Shown in pieces: positions 52,044 through 61,077 of a stretch of DNA of 64,000 nucleotides; the first letter of the stretch is position 1; each line of letters starts with the position of its first letter. The translations under genes were made by a program, and so were the position numbers. Source of the stretch: BMS3BBIN04 sp964552465 (GTDB taxonomy: Bacteria > Electryoneota > Electryoneia > Electryoneales > Electryoneaceae); contig CAZKGR010000018.1 of NCBI GenBank assembly GCA_964552465.1, forward strand, positions 7,416 through 71,415. The letters run 5' to 3'. Below the pieces are notes generated by a model. It searched no databases and was not told where the DNA came from. It saw only the letters and a program-made list of their open reading frames with translations.

Positions 52044-52789
52044 AGTTGCCCTTCCTCATCAGTGTGTGCTCCGGCTACACGTATCATACCATAACTAAAT
52101 CCAGTTTCATCCACTATTGGAAATCCAGCGCCAGGTAGCGTCAACAGCAGCCTGATTTCAACCATCTCGTCTGCATCGGGAAGCGTTAAGGCAGCCATGT
52201 TCGAGTAACCGCGAACCGACAGCACTTTACCAGCGAGTTCAGGTTCGTATGCGAGGCGCAGCAGCAGCAAATTCCCTTTCTCCGCTTCGATCAGATCCGG
52301 TTGCATGCCGACAGGGGACAGGGAGGCTTCAACGATCAGATCAGGATTTCCTCGCAGCGTCTGAAACCCTATCCAATCGGTGACGACCTCATCGTCGTAT
52401 GCTGAAAACGAGTCTGCCGCATCGGTCGATGAAAAGCAAACAACCTGTCCATTCATCACGGTCGGAACGTGGTTCGTCAAAACCATCACCACTGAGTCCG
52501 CCGAAACAAGCGCGGACGTGTTGTAGTCCGCCAAGTAGATGTCTGAGTCACGTATGACGAAAGACTTGGGAAGAGATTCAATGTGTCGAAGCATGCACTT
52601 GGGCGAGTCGTAGGTGAGGAACTCACCCCCGACCACCATCCCACTCGCATGATTAACCTGATCGATGTTCATGTTGCAGGTATGGCAAACATCAATTCCC
52701 GAATAAATTTGAATTCTCGGTTCTGATGCGCAACCAGCCAGCAGGATGGCGAACACGACCACGAGAAATGACTGTTTCATGGAATTCAT
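52040..52789 (-). CDS. nosL: NosL copper chaperone with extra C-terminal domain
   Basis: 249 residues. A lipobox LAGC (Cys20) is followed by the NosL domain (about 28-150) with VCHTCNMNI (Cys35, Cys38, Met40) and DSPKCMLRHI (Cys65). NosL binds Cu(I) and passes it to NosDFY/NosZ. The usual length is about 170-190 residues; here about 90 further residues (from about 155) look like a cupredoxin fold (QPDLIEAEKGNLLLLRLA, VRGY, LLTLPGAGFPI, GMIRVAG). This domain has no His/Cys copper ligands, only methionines. It overlaps nosF and nosY by 4 bp each. Confidence 0.88.
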   Translation of the reverse strand: MNSMKQSFLVVVFAILLAGCASEPRIQIYSGIDVCHTCNMNIDQVNHASGMVVGGEFLTYDSPKCMLRHIESLPKSFVIRDSDIYLADYNTSALVSADSVVMVLTNHVPTVMNGQVVCFSSTDAADSFSAYDDEVVTDWIGFQTLRGNPDLIVEASLSPVGMQPDLIEAEKGNLLLLRLAYEPELAGKVLSVRGYSNMAALTLPDADEMVEIRLLLTLPGAGFPIVDETGFSYGMIRVAGAHTDEEGQL

Positions 52790-53733
52790 GTGCGCTCCAG
52801 GTCTTCCTTTGATGTGAATTGGTCAGACAACAGTGAATCCCAATCAGGATTTTCGGTACGGAACTCCTCAATCTGTCCGCCTGCTGCTTCAATGGCTTTG
52901 ATCACATGCAGACGCTGCTCAGGATTAGCACGGAAGGACATTCGGTAGCCGTTCTGGTCTGTTAATCTCGCGCCAGCTTCACAGGCTGCAGAGATTAATT
53001 TCTCTGATGTCTGCTGAAGTACGAGGTGGACCTCCGTTTCATTCTGGACGGCTTCGTAAAAGTCAGGCACAGATTCAACCGTAGCAATTTTACCGTCGTT
53101 CACAATAGCTACTCGATCCGCCAACTGCAGAGCATCTCTAATGATATGCGATGTAAAAAGTATGGTTGCGCCCCGACCTTTAAGCTGTCCAATCAACTTT
53201 CGAAACTGTTCAGTTCCAAGTGGATCAAGGTTCAATGTTGGTTCATCCAAAACGTAAAACGGAACTTCAGGCAGGAAGCAAATAGACAAGGCTAATCGTT
53301 GAATCATCCCACCCGAATACTCCTGTACACGACGATCAGCGGCATCCTGCAATGAAAAGAAGGTGATCATTTCTTCGACACGATCAGCCTTACAATCCCG
53401 CAGTTCCGCAGAGAGGAACAGCAATTCACGAGCGGTCAGCATTCCGGGAAAATCAATGCGCTGTGGTAAATATGAAAGAACGTGTTTGATCTTATCGACT
53501 TGTTTCCGAACGTTCATTCCAGCGACTTCGATCGTCCCGCTAGTCGGGTGGATTGCACCCACAACTGCACGTATGATTGTCGATTTACCACCGCCATTTG
53601 GCCCGAGCAATGCAAGCGCCTCACCCTCAGACACATCCAGGTCGCTGGGTTTTACTGCATGGATCTTCCCAAATCGTTTTTCAAGCGACTTTATTCTCAG
53701 ATATGGCATATCCTGGTCTGTTCCCGTCTTCAT
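52786..53733 (-). CDS. nosF: NosF, ABC transporter ATPase
   Basis: 315 residues. Walker A GPNGGGKS (44-51), Q-loop LPQRIDFP, signature YSGGMIQRL, Walker B YVLDEPTLNLDP and switch His in TSHIIRD. It powers the NosDFY complex. The ~100-residue C-terminal extension after the core is usual for NosF. Overlaps of 4 bp with nosD and nosL indicate a tight operon. Confidence 0.92.
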   Translation of the reverse strand: MKTGTDQDMPYLRIKSLEKRFGKIHAVKPSDLDVSEGEALALLGPNGGGKSTIIRAVVGAIHPTSGTIEVAGMNVRKQVDKIKHVLSYLPQRIDFPGMLTARELLFLSAELRDCKADRVEEMITFFSLQDAADRRVQEYSGGMIQRLALSICFLPEVPFYVLDEPTLNLDPLGTEQFRKLIGQLKGRGATILFTSHIIRDALQLADRVAIVNDGKIATVESVPDFYEAVQNETEVHLVLQQTSEKLISAACEAGARLTDQNGYRMSFRANPEQRLHVIKAIEAAGGQIEEFRTENPDWDSLLSDQFTSKEDLERT

Positions 53734-55154
53734 TTGCGCCGTCTCCCAAGCCTGCCCACACTCATCAATCCTCCAAACAAGCCAAAGCTCACCACAACGT
53801 ACAGGACGGCAGCCGAATGATTCTGATCACCAAGTTCATCTAACTCTTCCCACGGGACAGCCGAATTCTCTATCGGGCGAATGACCGGTTGTTCGTCAAC
53901 AGCTTCACCAAACTTCAGAATTGGCAAGGTCCTTTCCGCTATCTCGAGAATTGCCGCAGCAGGGCTCAACAGATAGTAACGTACTTCAGGTACGCTGCCC
54001 TCCATCACCTGGAATACGTTCTGAATATCAAATGGAATTTCCCCGATTCCATCACTATCCAAATCATAACCGTCGTAGCTACTCCAGTGATTGCCACCAT
54101 CTGAATCTGACCAGTTTGTTTCGCGGTCGGTCACATCAACAAGTAGTTCACTCAAATTGTTGATGAAATTATTGGATGCGAACACATTCCCATCCGACCC
54201 ACCATTCATCTGGATGGCCAAGTCGTTATCAACCACATCATTACCGACGATCATATTCTGACTGCTATTGTTGACGAAGATTCCTCGGCTGTTATCATAG
54301 ATCAGATTATCATACGCGTAGGTCTTATCCATGGACTGATACAAGATTCCGTATGCCCGGAATCCACGACAATGAGCAAAGATGTTACGTTCAAAGAGGA
54401 TATTGTGCGAGTACATTAGTGCCGCGCCCGCGACGTTCAGAATGAAAGTGTTGTCCTCGAACGTGTTGTAATTGGAGTACATGTAGTGAAGGCCATAGCG
54501 AACATGATGAATCTTATTGTGTTGAATGTCTGTTGAGTCTGCGAACGAGAAATAGATCCCGTCTCTCACATTTAGGATTTCATTGTTCCGAACAAGGTTG
54601 TTCTTGGAGTACCAGAGGTGAATTCCATTCCCACGATCCGATTCAATCAAGTCTAATCGACCTTCGATACGGTTGTTTTCGATTATTGTACTATTGCCCT
54701 GCTTTACATAAATACCGTGAAGCGGCCTGGTGACCTGGCAATTTCTGATCACGACAGAATCAGCTTCAACGAGTATAGCAGCATGATCTTTGGTCAGCCG
54801 TTCTCCCGCTTCAGATATGTGCAAACCATCCAAAACAGCACCCGGGGCAGTCAGGTGGACAACATGACCCACGTAACCACCCCGGATGTGTGGTAGATCA
54901 AAACCAGTTATTACTACAGGTACATCAACAACGATCTGCTCCAAGTATTCACCTGGAGCCAGCCACACAGTGTCACCTGATGCAGCTGTACGGATAGCAG
55001 AGGAGATGCTTTCGCCGGATTGAACGGAAATTCGCGCGGCTGTTCCATAGGTTGGAACCATCAGAACTGACAACGTGATGGCTACAGCCAATTGCATAAC
55101 TCTCAGCCGGTGGAAAGCGCAAACTCCATTCATGAATAGCGATTTCCTCTCCAT
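53730..55154 (-). CDS. nosD: NosD, periplasmic beta-helix factor for NosZ maturation
   Basis: 474 residues. A signal peptide (VMQLAVAITLSVLMV) is followed by a right-handed beta-helix of CASH/parallel repeats (about 75-340) with ladders such as NNLVRNNEILNVRDGIYF and NTFEDNTFILNVAG. A C-terminal hydrophobic segment (VLYVVVSFGLFGG) and RRRK end form a tail anchor. NosD docks NosL and NosZ and handles copper. The start was set at 55154, 7 nt after the previous stop; ATG 55133 is also possible, and the longer frame to 55223 overlaps the lipoprotein gene. Confidence 0.9.
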   Translation of the reverse strand: MERKSLFMNGVCAFHRLRVMQLAVAITLSVLMVPTYGTAARISVQSGESISSAIRTAASGDTVWLAPGEYLEQIVVDVPVVITGFDLPHIRGGYVGHVVHLTAPGAVLDGLHISEAGERLTKDHAAILVEADSVVIRNCQVTRPLHGIYVKQGNSTIIENNRIEGRLDLIESDRGNGIHLWYSKNNLVRNNEILNVRDGIYFSFADSTDIQHNKIHHVRYGLHYMYSNYNTFEDNTFILNVAGAALMYSHNILFERNIFAHCRGFRAYGILYQSMDKTYAYDNLIYDNSRGIFVNNSSQNMIVGNDVVDNDLAIQMNGGSDGNVFASNNFINNLSELLVDVTDRETNWSDSDGGNHWSSYDGYDLDSDGIGEIPFDIQNVFQVMEGSVPEVRYYLLSPAAAILEIAERTLPILKFGEAVDEQPVIRPIENSAVPWEELDELGDQNHSAAVLYVVVSFGLFGGLMSVGRLGRRRK

Positions 55155-55161
55155 TACAGGC

Positions 55162-55659
55162 TCATCCAGCGATTCTGCGTAATTCTGAATCGACCATGGA
55201 ATTGGTTCGGACGCCAGCAACACCTGTTTTTACCAGCAGCTGCCAAACTTCTTCCATATCGAGGAAGAGCTGTTTGTCGAAGTTGCCAGCAGCGCGACGT
55301 GTCTTGCAGTCTTCATAAAGTGTCAACGCGGCTGTCAGCTGAACGACGGTATCATCCCACTCCTCGTGAAGTGTCGGGCTGAAACGGGTACCGTACTGTT
55401 CAAATCCTGCTGTTATGTAAGCAGCGATAGGATTGATCACGTTCAGCACTTGCAGGATCTCGATGTCTTTGTTATGAACCTTGGCTTCCCAATCGGTGAC
55501 CGAAGACACGTTCATCGGCGCGGGAATTTCAAGCGCAGCAGGTGTCTCGTAAGTAAGAGTAGGAAGCTGTGATGCCGATTCCTGCGGGGCATCAGCTTGC
55601 TGAGTACCGCAGCCCACAAGCAGGCCGAATATCAACAGAAGCAATGTTAATCGAAGCAT
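55162..55659 (-). CDS. Nos-locus lipoprotein of unknown function
   Basis: 165 residues. A strong lipobox LLVGC (Cys19) is followed by a Pro-rich linker and a helical domain (EILQVLNVINPIAAYITAGFEQYG; WQLLVKTGVAGVRTN). No metal- or haem-binding motif is visible. GGGAGG lies 5-7 nt before ATG 55659, which sets the start against the long frame to 55824. Its position between the NosZ-linked membrane protein and NosD suggests an assembly role in the periplasm, which is inferred. Confidence 0.65.
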   Translation of the reverse strand: MLRLTLLLLIFGLLVGCGTQQADAPQESASQLPTLTYETPAALEIPAPMNVSSVTDWEAKVHNKDIEILQVLNVINPIAAYITAGFEQYGTRFSPTLHEEWDDTVVQLTAALTLYEDCKTRRAAGNFDKQLFLDMEEVWQLLVKTGVAGVRTNSMVDSELRRIAG

Positions 55660-55693
55660 GTAACCTCCCTGTCTGGGGGTAATTGCGTAAACT

Positions 55694-56317
55694 TCACGCA
55701 ACAGATTTTTTTTGCCAGGAGAAGTACAAGGCGGCCAGAAGGCTAAGTCCAAAAACGAGAAAGAAGTATGTACCCAACGCCGGGTATGACCATACTTCAA
55801 ACTGGCCGACCAGTTTGTAACCAAACACAGGTGGAGTAAACGGATCCACGGTCACTGAAGCCCTAGGGTCCAGATTATGCCCGTACTGGTATAGCTTGTA
55901 CCAGAAGCTCCAGAGTGAGTAGATGGCGAAATAGAGCGCGATTACGATAACATCTACGATAGAACCGACTGTGCCGATTGCCGCCGCACGCAACGTCATC
56001 ACCGCAATCAACCCAATTACCAATGGAATCCACTTAAGCTCAGTAAATTCTTCCGCTTTCAGCTCCGCCATCCCGATGTAGTGATTGAGGACGTTGATCT
56101 CGGTAAGATCGTTGCCATCATCACCACCAATCAGGTTGTGGCTGTAAATGTACATGTCCAGACCTTCAGGGTACTGCTGGGCCCAGAAATTCATGTGCCA
56201 CAAGGGAACAAAAAAAGTCGGGATCAGAGACAGCGCCGCCAATAACACGAGCAAACGGCTTCGTCCAGACAGCGGCTTGCTGACGAATGTTGTGATGGCC
56301 GCAAATAGTGTGGACAT
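55694..56317 (-). CDS. Clade II nos-locus membrane protein
   Basis: 207 residues with about four membrane helices (about 22-42, 97-118, 125-147, 175-195) and an external loop with PLWHMNFWAQQYPEGLDMYIY and EINVLNHYIGMAELK. I recognise this conserved unnamed family from clade II nos clusters, where it follows nosZ and may take part in NosZ assembly or electron delivery; the function is not established. The start at ATG 56317 excludes an upstream frame that is made of the 56338-56366 hairpin. Confidence 0.7.
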   Translation of the reverse strand: MSTLFAAITTFVSKPLSGRSRLLVLLAALSLIPTFFVPLWHMNFWAQQYPEGLDMYIYSHNLIGGDDGNDLTEINVLNHYIGMAELKAEEFTELKWIPLVIGLIAVMTLRAAAIGTVGSIVDVIVIALYFAIYSLWSFWYKLYQYGHNLDPRASVTVDPFTPPVFGYKLVGQFEVWSYPALGTYFFLVFGLSLLAALYFSWQKKSVA

Positions 56318-56337
56318 GATCACACCTGAGTTGATCT

Positions 56338-56366
56338 GCCCGGCGAGTTTGGCTAGCTCGCCGGGC
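56338..56366 (-). promoter_or_regulatory. GC-rich stem-loop between nosZ and the next gene
   Basis: A 10-bp perfect stem (GCCCGGCGAG 56338-56347 with CTCGCCGGGC 56357-56366) with a 9-nt loop lies 14 bp after the nosZ stop. No T-tract follows. It could cause partial termination or protect the nosZ message 3' end, giving more NosZ than accessory proteins. Confidence 0.6.
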
Positions 56367-56380
56367 AAGAATGAAACAAC

Positions 56381-58282
56381 CTACTTGACCAGCATGTATC
56401 CCTGCATCTCCTGGTGCAAAGCACTGCAGAAGTTGGTGCAGTAGAAGGCGTACACACCACTCTTGTCAGCCTTGAATGTCACCGACTTCGTCTCGCCCGG
56501 ATCAATGACAAGATTGATGTCGTAGTTGTCGATCGCGAAGCCGTGAAGCTCGTCACGAGTCTGCTCGATGTTCGTCACATGAACCGTGACAGTGTCACCC
56601 TTACGCACACGAATTACATCTGGCGCGAAGAAAGAACGGACGGCCATCATCCAGATTTCTACATTGCGACCGCTACGTTCGACTCTAGCTTCTTCGGCAG
56701 TCCAAATTGCATTCGGATTCTTATGCCAGTATGGATCGTCCTTCTTGTAGACCTCGACCGGGTCCAGCTTGTCGGCCTTGATCATCACCGCATAATGCGG
56801 TTCCGGTTCGGTGAACGCATCATACAGAAGACTCATCTTTTCGCCGGATATATCAATCAACTGTGCGGATTCCGGAATCGACGGACCCACGCTCAGGTGA
56901 CGACCCTTGGACAACTTGTTGAGAGCGACGAGATAGTTGCCATCCGGCGATCTCGAGTCGCCTTCAGCCGAGACGAGGTGACCGATGTTGTAGGCAACCG
57001 GGAGCTTATCTAACACGTACTGACTCATGTCCGCGCCTTCCTCGTAGGGCGGAAGCTGCCACTTACAGACGGCGCTTTCGACGAACAACGAGGTGTAGGC
57101 GTTTCCACGATCATCAAACTGGGTATGGAGTGGGCCGAGACCGACCGGGATTTCCGCTTCACGTACCGACGCGTAGTTCAGGACTGGAATACCGTCGATG
57201 GTTTCCTCGAAATCGCTGGCTGCGATGGCCGCGGAGATCTTCTCCATGTTGTAGACGGTGGTTGTCGGCGAGAGCTTGCCGGAACCGATGATCCACTGTC
57301 CAGACGGGCTGACATCCACGCCGTGCGGGGACTTGGCCAGCGGAATGAAGTAAGCAATACCCTGCGCGGTGAGCGGATCAAGGACCGGTGCACCGTTAAC
57401 CATGCGAGACTTACCATCGGCAACAGCCTGCTCGGCAGCACGCCAGTCGACCATCAGGATGTAATCTTTATCGCGCTGGGACGCCGTGACTTCAAGCTTT
57501 CCGCCTTCGATGAATTCACGCTCGGCATTGTAACATGTCCAGAACATCCAGCCATCACTCATGCCCTTACCGGCGTCGCCGAGGTCATAGTTGAACGGTG
57601 GGCAGAGGATTTCCCAACCGAGGCTCATCTCGCCAGTGGTCGGATGCAACTTGATACCAGCGACTACGCCCTTGTACTTGTCAGCATATTCATCAACATC
57701 GGCGTAAGTACCTTCGGGGAAGGGTACTGACATACGTGTCGCCATGGTGATGTATTCGCTGTTCGGTGTGCAGAACGAGCTACCATGGTTTGCCGAGATG
57801 TTCGGAATGCTGAGAATCTGCTTGGTTTTGAAATCCTTAAGGTCGATACGTGCGACACGGCCGTTGGCGTTGTCGTTGATAAACAGCCAGCGACCATCGT
57901 ACTCACCGTCGGTTTCTGAGAATCCCGGATGGTGTGAATCGCCCCAGGTATAACCCCCGAGCATTTCTTTGCTTTCGTTGTCGAATCCGTATCCAGTTCC
58001 CGGGTAGGGAGTGAATACGGGGATGGTGCAGATGTGACGCATCGAGGGAACGCCCGAAACGAAAATCTGCCCGCTGTGTCCACCTGAGTAGAAAAGGTAG
58101 TATTCGTCAAGATCGCCAGGTGCAACGTAGGTAGCCAATGCTGCGGATGTTACATCCGAACCACCGCCAGCTTGCCCACGTCCACCACGTGATGGCTGCT
58201 GAGCACATCCGATCATCCCTGCTGCGATCATCATGATCAGCAGAAACGCGATCCTTCGAGTCCACAAGACCCTGTCTTTCAT
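56381..58282 (-). CDS. nosZ: Nitrous oxide reductase NosZ (clade II)
   Basis: 633 residues. It reduces N2O to N2 in the periplasm. The seven-bladed propeller carries CuZ histidine motifs (DSHHPGF, NHGSSF, SPHGVDVS, GPLHTQF, IGHLVS, EPHYAV). The C-terminal cupredoxin domain holds the CuA site: Cys615-x3-Cys619-x3-His623-x2-Met626. The N-terminus is a Sec-type signal, not twin-arginine, which marks clade II; it ends MIGC (Cys26), so NosZ may be lipid-anchored. ATG 58282 has GGAGG 7 nt upstream and was preferred to 58297. It is followed by a stem-loop and the accessory genes. Confidence 0.96.
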   Translation of the reverse strand: MKDRVLWTRRIAFLLIMMIAAGMIGCAQQPSRGGRGQAGGGSDVTSAALATYVAPGDLDEYYLFYSGGHSGQIFVSGVPSMRHICTIPVFTPYPGTGYGFDNESKEMLGGYTWGDSHHPGFSETDGEYDGRWLFINDNANGRVARIDLKDFKTKQILSIPNISANHGSSFCTPNSEYITMATRMSVPFPEGTYADVDEYADKYKGVVAGIKLHPTTGEMSLGWEILCPPFNYDLGDAGKGMSDGWMFWTCYNAEREFIEGGKLEVTASQRDKDYILMVDWRAAEQAVADGKSRMVNGAPVLDPLTAQGIAYFIPLAKSPHGVDVSPSGQWIIGSGKLSPTTTVYNMEKISAAIAASDFEETIDGIPVLNYASVREAEIPVGLGPLHTQFDDRGNAYTSLFVESAVCKWQLPPYEEGADMSQYVLDKLPVAYNIGHLVSAEGDSRSPDGNYLVALNKLSKGRHLSVGPSIPESAQLIDISGEKMSLLYDAFTEPEPHYAVMIKADKLDPVEVYKKDDPYWHKNPNAIWTAEEARVERSGRNVEIWMMAVRSFFAPDVIRVRKGDTVTVHVTNIEQTRDELHGFAIDNYDINLVIDPGETKSVTFKADKSGVYAFYCTNFCSALHQEMQGYMLVK

Positions 58283-58355
58283 CCTTCCGCCTCCCAATGT
58301 TTACTATCTTCTGCGTTCACTGTTTGTCGAAAAATGGTACAGACTCATCTATAGA

Positions 58356-59573
58356 CTACTCACTACTACTTATCTGGTCCTGATTACTCCTGTTCCTCAC
58401 GATGTCGTATGCCTTGTTGATTTTATCAACAGCTTCCCACTTTTCTTCGTCCGTCAGCGGGATCTGACTATCGAGAATAATCTTCATCGTGCCTGTTGGA
58501 TCAAAGAGGAACTCTTCCACTGTCTTGTTGAACCGAGTTCGGACATCATCTGGTGCCCAGGATAGATCGGGTCCTTTATTGGTGGGAGATTCGATGTCGA
58601 ACGCTTCGACACTATGGCAAATGAAACAGGAATGCTCGAAGAAGAAAGCACCGTCACCGTCACGCATCTTGCGCTCACGTTCGAGTTCTTCAGCAGTCAT
58701 TTCGTCAAAGAGCTTAACACCCGGCAGGTATGCCCGAGGCAGATCCGCGTTTTCCTTCCAGCTCATCACAAGCATCGACAAGGCTATGGCGTCCCTGGTC
58801 TGGAAATTCATGTCCGGCATGATCGTTCCCGGGACAATGGTTTCTGGCGATTTGAAGTGTTTGATGTGCCAGTTGAACACCGTCAGCTGCTCAGAGACGA
58901 GATTCGAAAAGTCGTATCCTTCAGGGTGTTTATCACCTTCGTGACTCAGGTCAGGACCAAGAATTCCGCCATCTTCGTTAACAATGTGGCAGACCTTACA
59001 ACCCTTCTGATGGAGCAGGTTTTTGCCACGATTGATGAAATCTAAACCAGGCGTACTACGTTCGTATCGATGGCAGTAATTGCACTGGATCTCATGCATG
59101 GGAACGGGATCCCGTGCATCATACTCAGATCCTATGATTGAGCTGAGTAGTGGCTCTTCCCAATGGGTGATGAATCCGTGTGCCTCATGAGCAGTCAACG
59201 CATATCCTTGACCACCGTGACAAATCGTGCAACCATACTCTTCCAGTGGGTGATCAGCGAACAACTCCAAGTCTGGATGTGTTGCCCAAGGCTGCTCCAT
59301 GTCTTCAAGACCCGGCCAGGTAATACCCTGGTGACACGTGATGCATCGATCGACGCGGTCCAGTTCATCAACCCAGATCTGCTGAATACCATAGGATATG
59401 GAGGTAGCATCAATGTCGCCGAAGTTCTCAGCGAGGATGAAACGAAACTCTTGTTGGTAATACTTCCACTCCGGAACACCTTCGCGCACATACACAGCGC
59501 CAATGGCCACAACCGTGATCGCTGCTGCAATCAGAAGCAGGAAGAGTTCTTTCTTGGGGATTGGTTTCCTCAT
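58356..59573 (-). CDS. Membrane-anchored pentaheme cytochrome c
   Basis: 405 residues. One N-terminal transmembrane anchor (about 9-28) precedes five CxxCH haem sites at 77-81, 115-119, 164-168, 192-196 and 316-320. The PGTIMPDMNF loop (about 248-257) probably supplies a Met ligand to a mono-haem module. Placed 8 bp after cytochrome b and 73 bp before nosZ, it is the likely electron carrier between the cytochrome bc-type complex and NosZ. Most nos loci have mono- or dihaem cytochromes here; five is notable. Confidence 0.88.
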   Translation of the reverse strand: MRKPIPKKELFLLLIAAAITVVAIGAVYVREGVPEWKYYQQEFRFILAENFGDIDATSISYGIQQIWVDELDRVDRCITCHQGITWPGLEDMEQPWATHPDLELFADHPLEEYGCTICHGGQGYALTAHEAHGFITHWEEPLLSSIIGSEYDARDPVPMHEIQCNYCHRYERSTPGLDFINRGKNLLHQKGCKVCHIVNEDGGILGPDLSHEGDKHPEGYDFSNLVSEQLTVFNWHIKHFKSPETIVPGTIMPDMNFQTRDAIALSMLVMSWKENADLPRAYLPGVKLFDEMTAEELERERKMRDGDGAFFFEHSCFICHSVEAFDIESPTNKGPDLSWAPDDVRTRFNKTVEEFLFDPTGTMKIILDSQIPLTDEEKWEAVDKINKAYDIVRNRSNQDQISSSE

Positions 59574-59580
59574 CTCTGCC

Positions 59581-61077
59581 TCAGTAAGTAATTGGATGAT
59601 GTGGCCATGCCTGCCACGGCCAGTAGAAGTCCCAGTTCGGACCCCGGAGCGCTGTGCCGATGTAGGTCAGAAGCAGGAAGCCAACAATAAACGCGCAAAA
59701 AGTAGCAATAGAAGCGTATCGCTTTGATTTCGTGATCTTGGCAACGACGAAAAACAAAACAGCAAAGAGAACAAGCAGAAGCGTCGCCGGATTTACGAAA
59801 TCGAAAAAGAACTGACTTTCTATACCGCTGAACAACTCACGGGTTGGAAATAACAGACTCAGTGTGACGCAAAACGCGGTTATAATAATCCCGACTGCGA
59901 ATCCAAGCATACCGAATGTGCGGCCTTTGCTATCCGTGAACCACAACCCCAAGCCCTTCTGTTCACGATCAACAAACGGAATCATGGCCAATCCGAGTAC
60001 CGCAATCCCGGGAATCAACACACCACCCATCAGCGCTGAATACCCGACCAGCTCCTGTAAACCGAGGAAATACCACGGTGCCTTCGCAGGGTTGGGTGTC
60101 ACTTCCGGATTGGCTGCTGCTTCAAGGGGAGCTTGGAAAACGATGGCAAGGATTATTGAAACTGCCAACGTTGTCAGGGAAACAAGCAGAATTCGAACTG
60201 TCAGGAATGGTGACGACGGGACTGAATTATCGTCGTTCAGCGTCGTAGGATCGCTCACCGCAATACTCGTCCCCTTCGCAATCCCGAGAATACTGTAGGT
60301 CTTGGACTTCTTCGGGATAGCGGCTGGACGGTTTGCAGCATCCCGGCGCACCTGGTCAATAACTGCCAGACCGCCATCCTTACGGATACGCCACATATGC
60401 CAGGCGCATAAAGCAAACAGGATAACTGGCAAGAAGAAAACGTGAAGCACGTAGAAACGAATGAGTGTGGGCTGCCCAATCTCAGTACCGCCGAGCAAGA
60501 ACTGGCGGATCTGTTCTCCTATCATTGGGACAGCAGCGGCGATGTTCGTCCCGACAGTAATCGCCCAGTAGGCGAGTTGATCCCAGGGAAGAAGATAGCC
60601 GGTGAAGCTGAGAAGAAGGGTCAGCACAAGCATACCTACACCCATCACCCAGTTCCAATGGCGAGCTGATCGGACCATGTCTCCTGCCTTGTATGCTCCG
60701 GTCAGGAAAACCCGGAACATGTGCACGAAGACGACCGCTACCATAAGGTGAGCGGTCACACGATGTAATCGCCTGAGCAACCACCCAAAACTGATCGCGA
60801 AATCTATGTCCTTTATGCTCCAATATGCCCGTTCGACAGAAGGCACATAGAAGAACATGAGGATCACACCGGTAACCGTGAGGATGATGAACAGATTCAA
60901 CGCAATCGTTCCGAGGTACATCGAGCTCTTAAAGGATAAAGATCGCAACGAAGTGCGGTGCGAAAACCAGTGCAGCAGAAAGCTGGATACAACTGCAGAT
61001 CCGGCTTCACGGCTGGATTCTGGTTTCCAAGGCCATGTCAGCCTGTCGAGAAATGAGGATTTTGGCAGGAGGCTCAT
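59581..61077 (-). CDS. Cytochrome b of a Rieske/cytochrome b complex
   Basis: 498 residues. The N-terminal part is cytochrome b6-like: four helices with the haem ligands in RRLHRVTAHLMVAVVFVHMF and LHVFFLPVILFALCAWHMW, and SFTGYLLPWDQ. The C-terminal subunit IV-like part has PWYFLGLQE and several more helices. It oxidises quinol with the Rieske protein, whose stop overlaps its start by one base (TGATG). The dedicated complex within the nos locus suggests a direct quinol-to-NosZ route. Confidence 0.92.
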   Translation of the reverse strand: MSLLPKSSFLDRLTWPWKPESSREAGSAVVSSFLLHWFSHRTSLRSLSFKSSMYLGTIALNLFIILTVTGVILMFFYVPSVERAYWSIKDIDFAISFGWLLRRLHRVTAHLMVAVVFVHMFRVFLTGAYKAGDMVRSARHWNWVMGVGMLVLTLLLSFTGYLLPWDQLAYWAITVGTNIAAAVPMIGEQIRQFLLGGTEIGQPTLIRFYVLHVFFLPVILFALCAWHMWRIRKDGGLAVIDQVRRDAANRPAAIPKKSKTYSILGIAKGTSIAVSDPTTLNDDNSVPSSPFLTVRILLVSLTTLAVSIILAIVFQAPLEAAANPEVTPNPAKAPWYFLGLQELVGYSALMGGVLIPGIAVLGLAMIPFVDREQKGLGLWFTDSKGRTFGMLGFAVGIIITAFCVTLSLLFPTRELFSGIESQFFFDFVNPATLLLVLFAVLFFVVAKITKSKRYASIATFCAFIVGFLLLTYIGTALRGPNWDFYWPWQAWPHHPITY

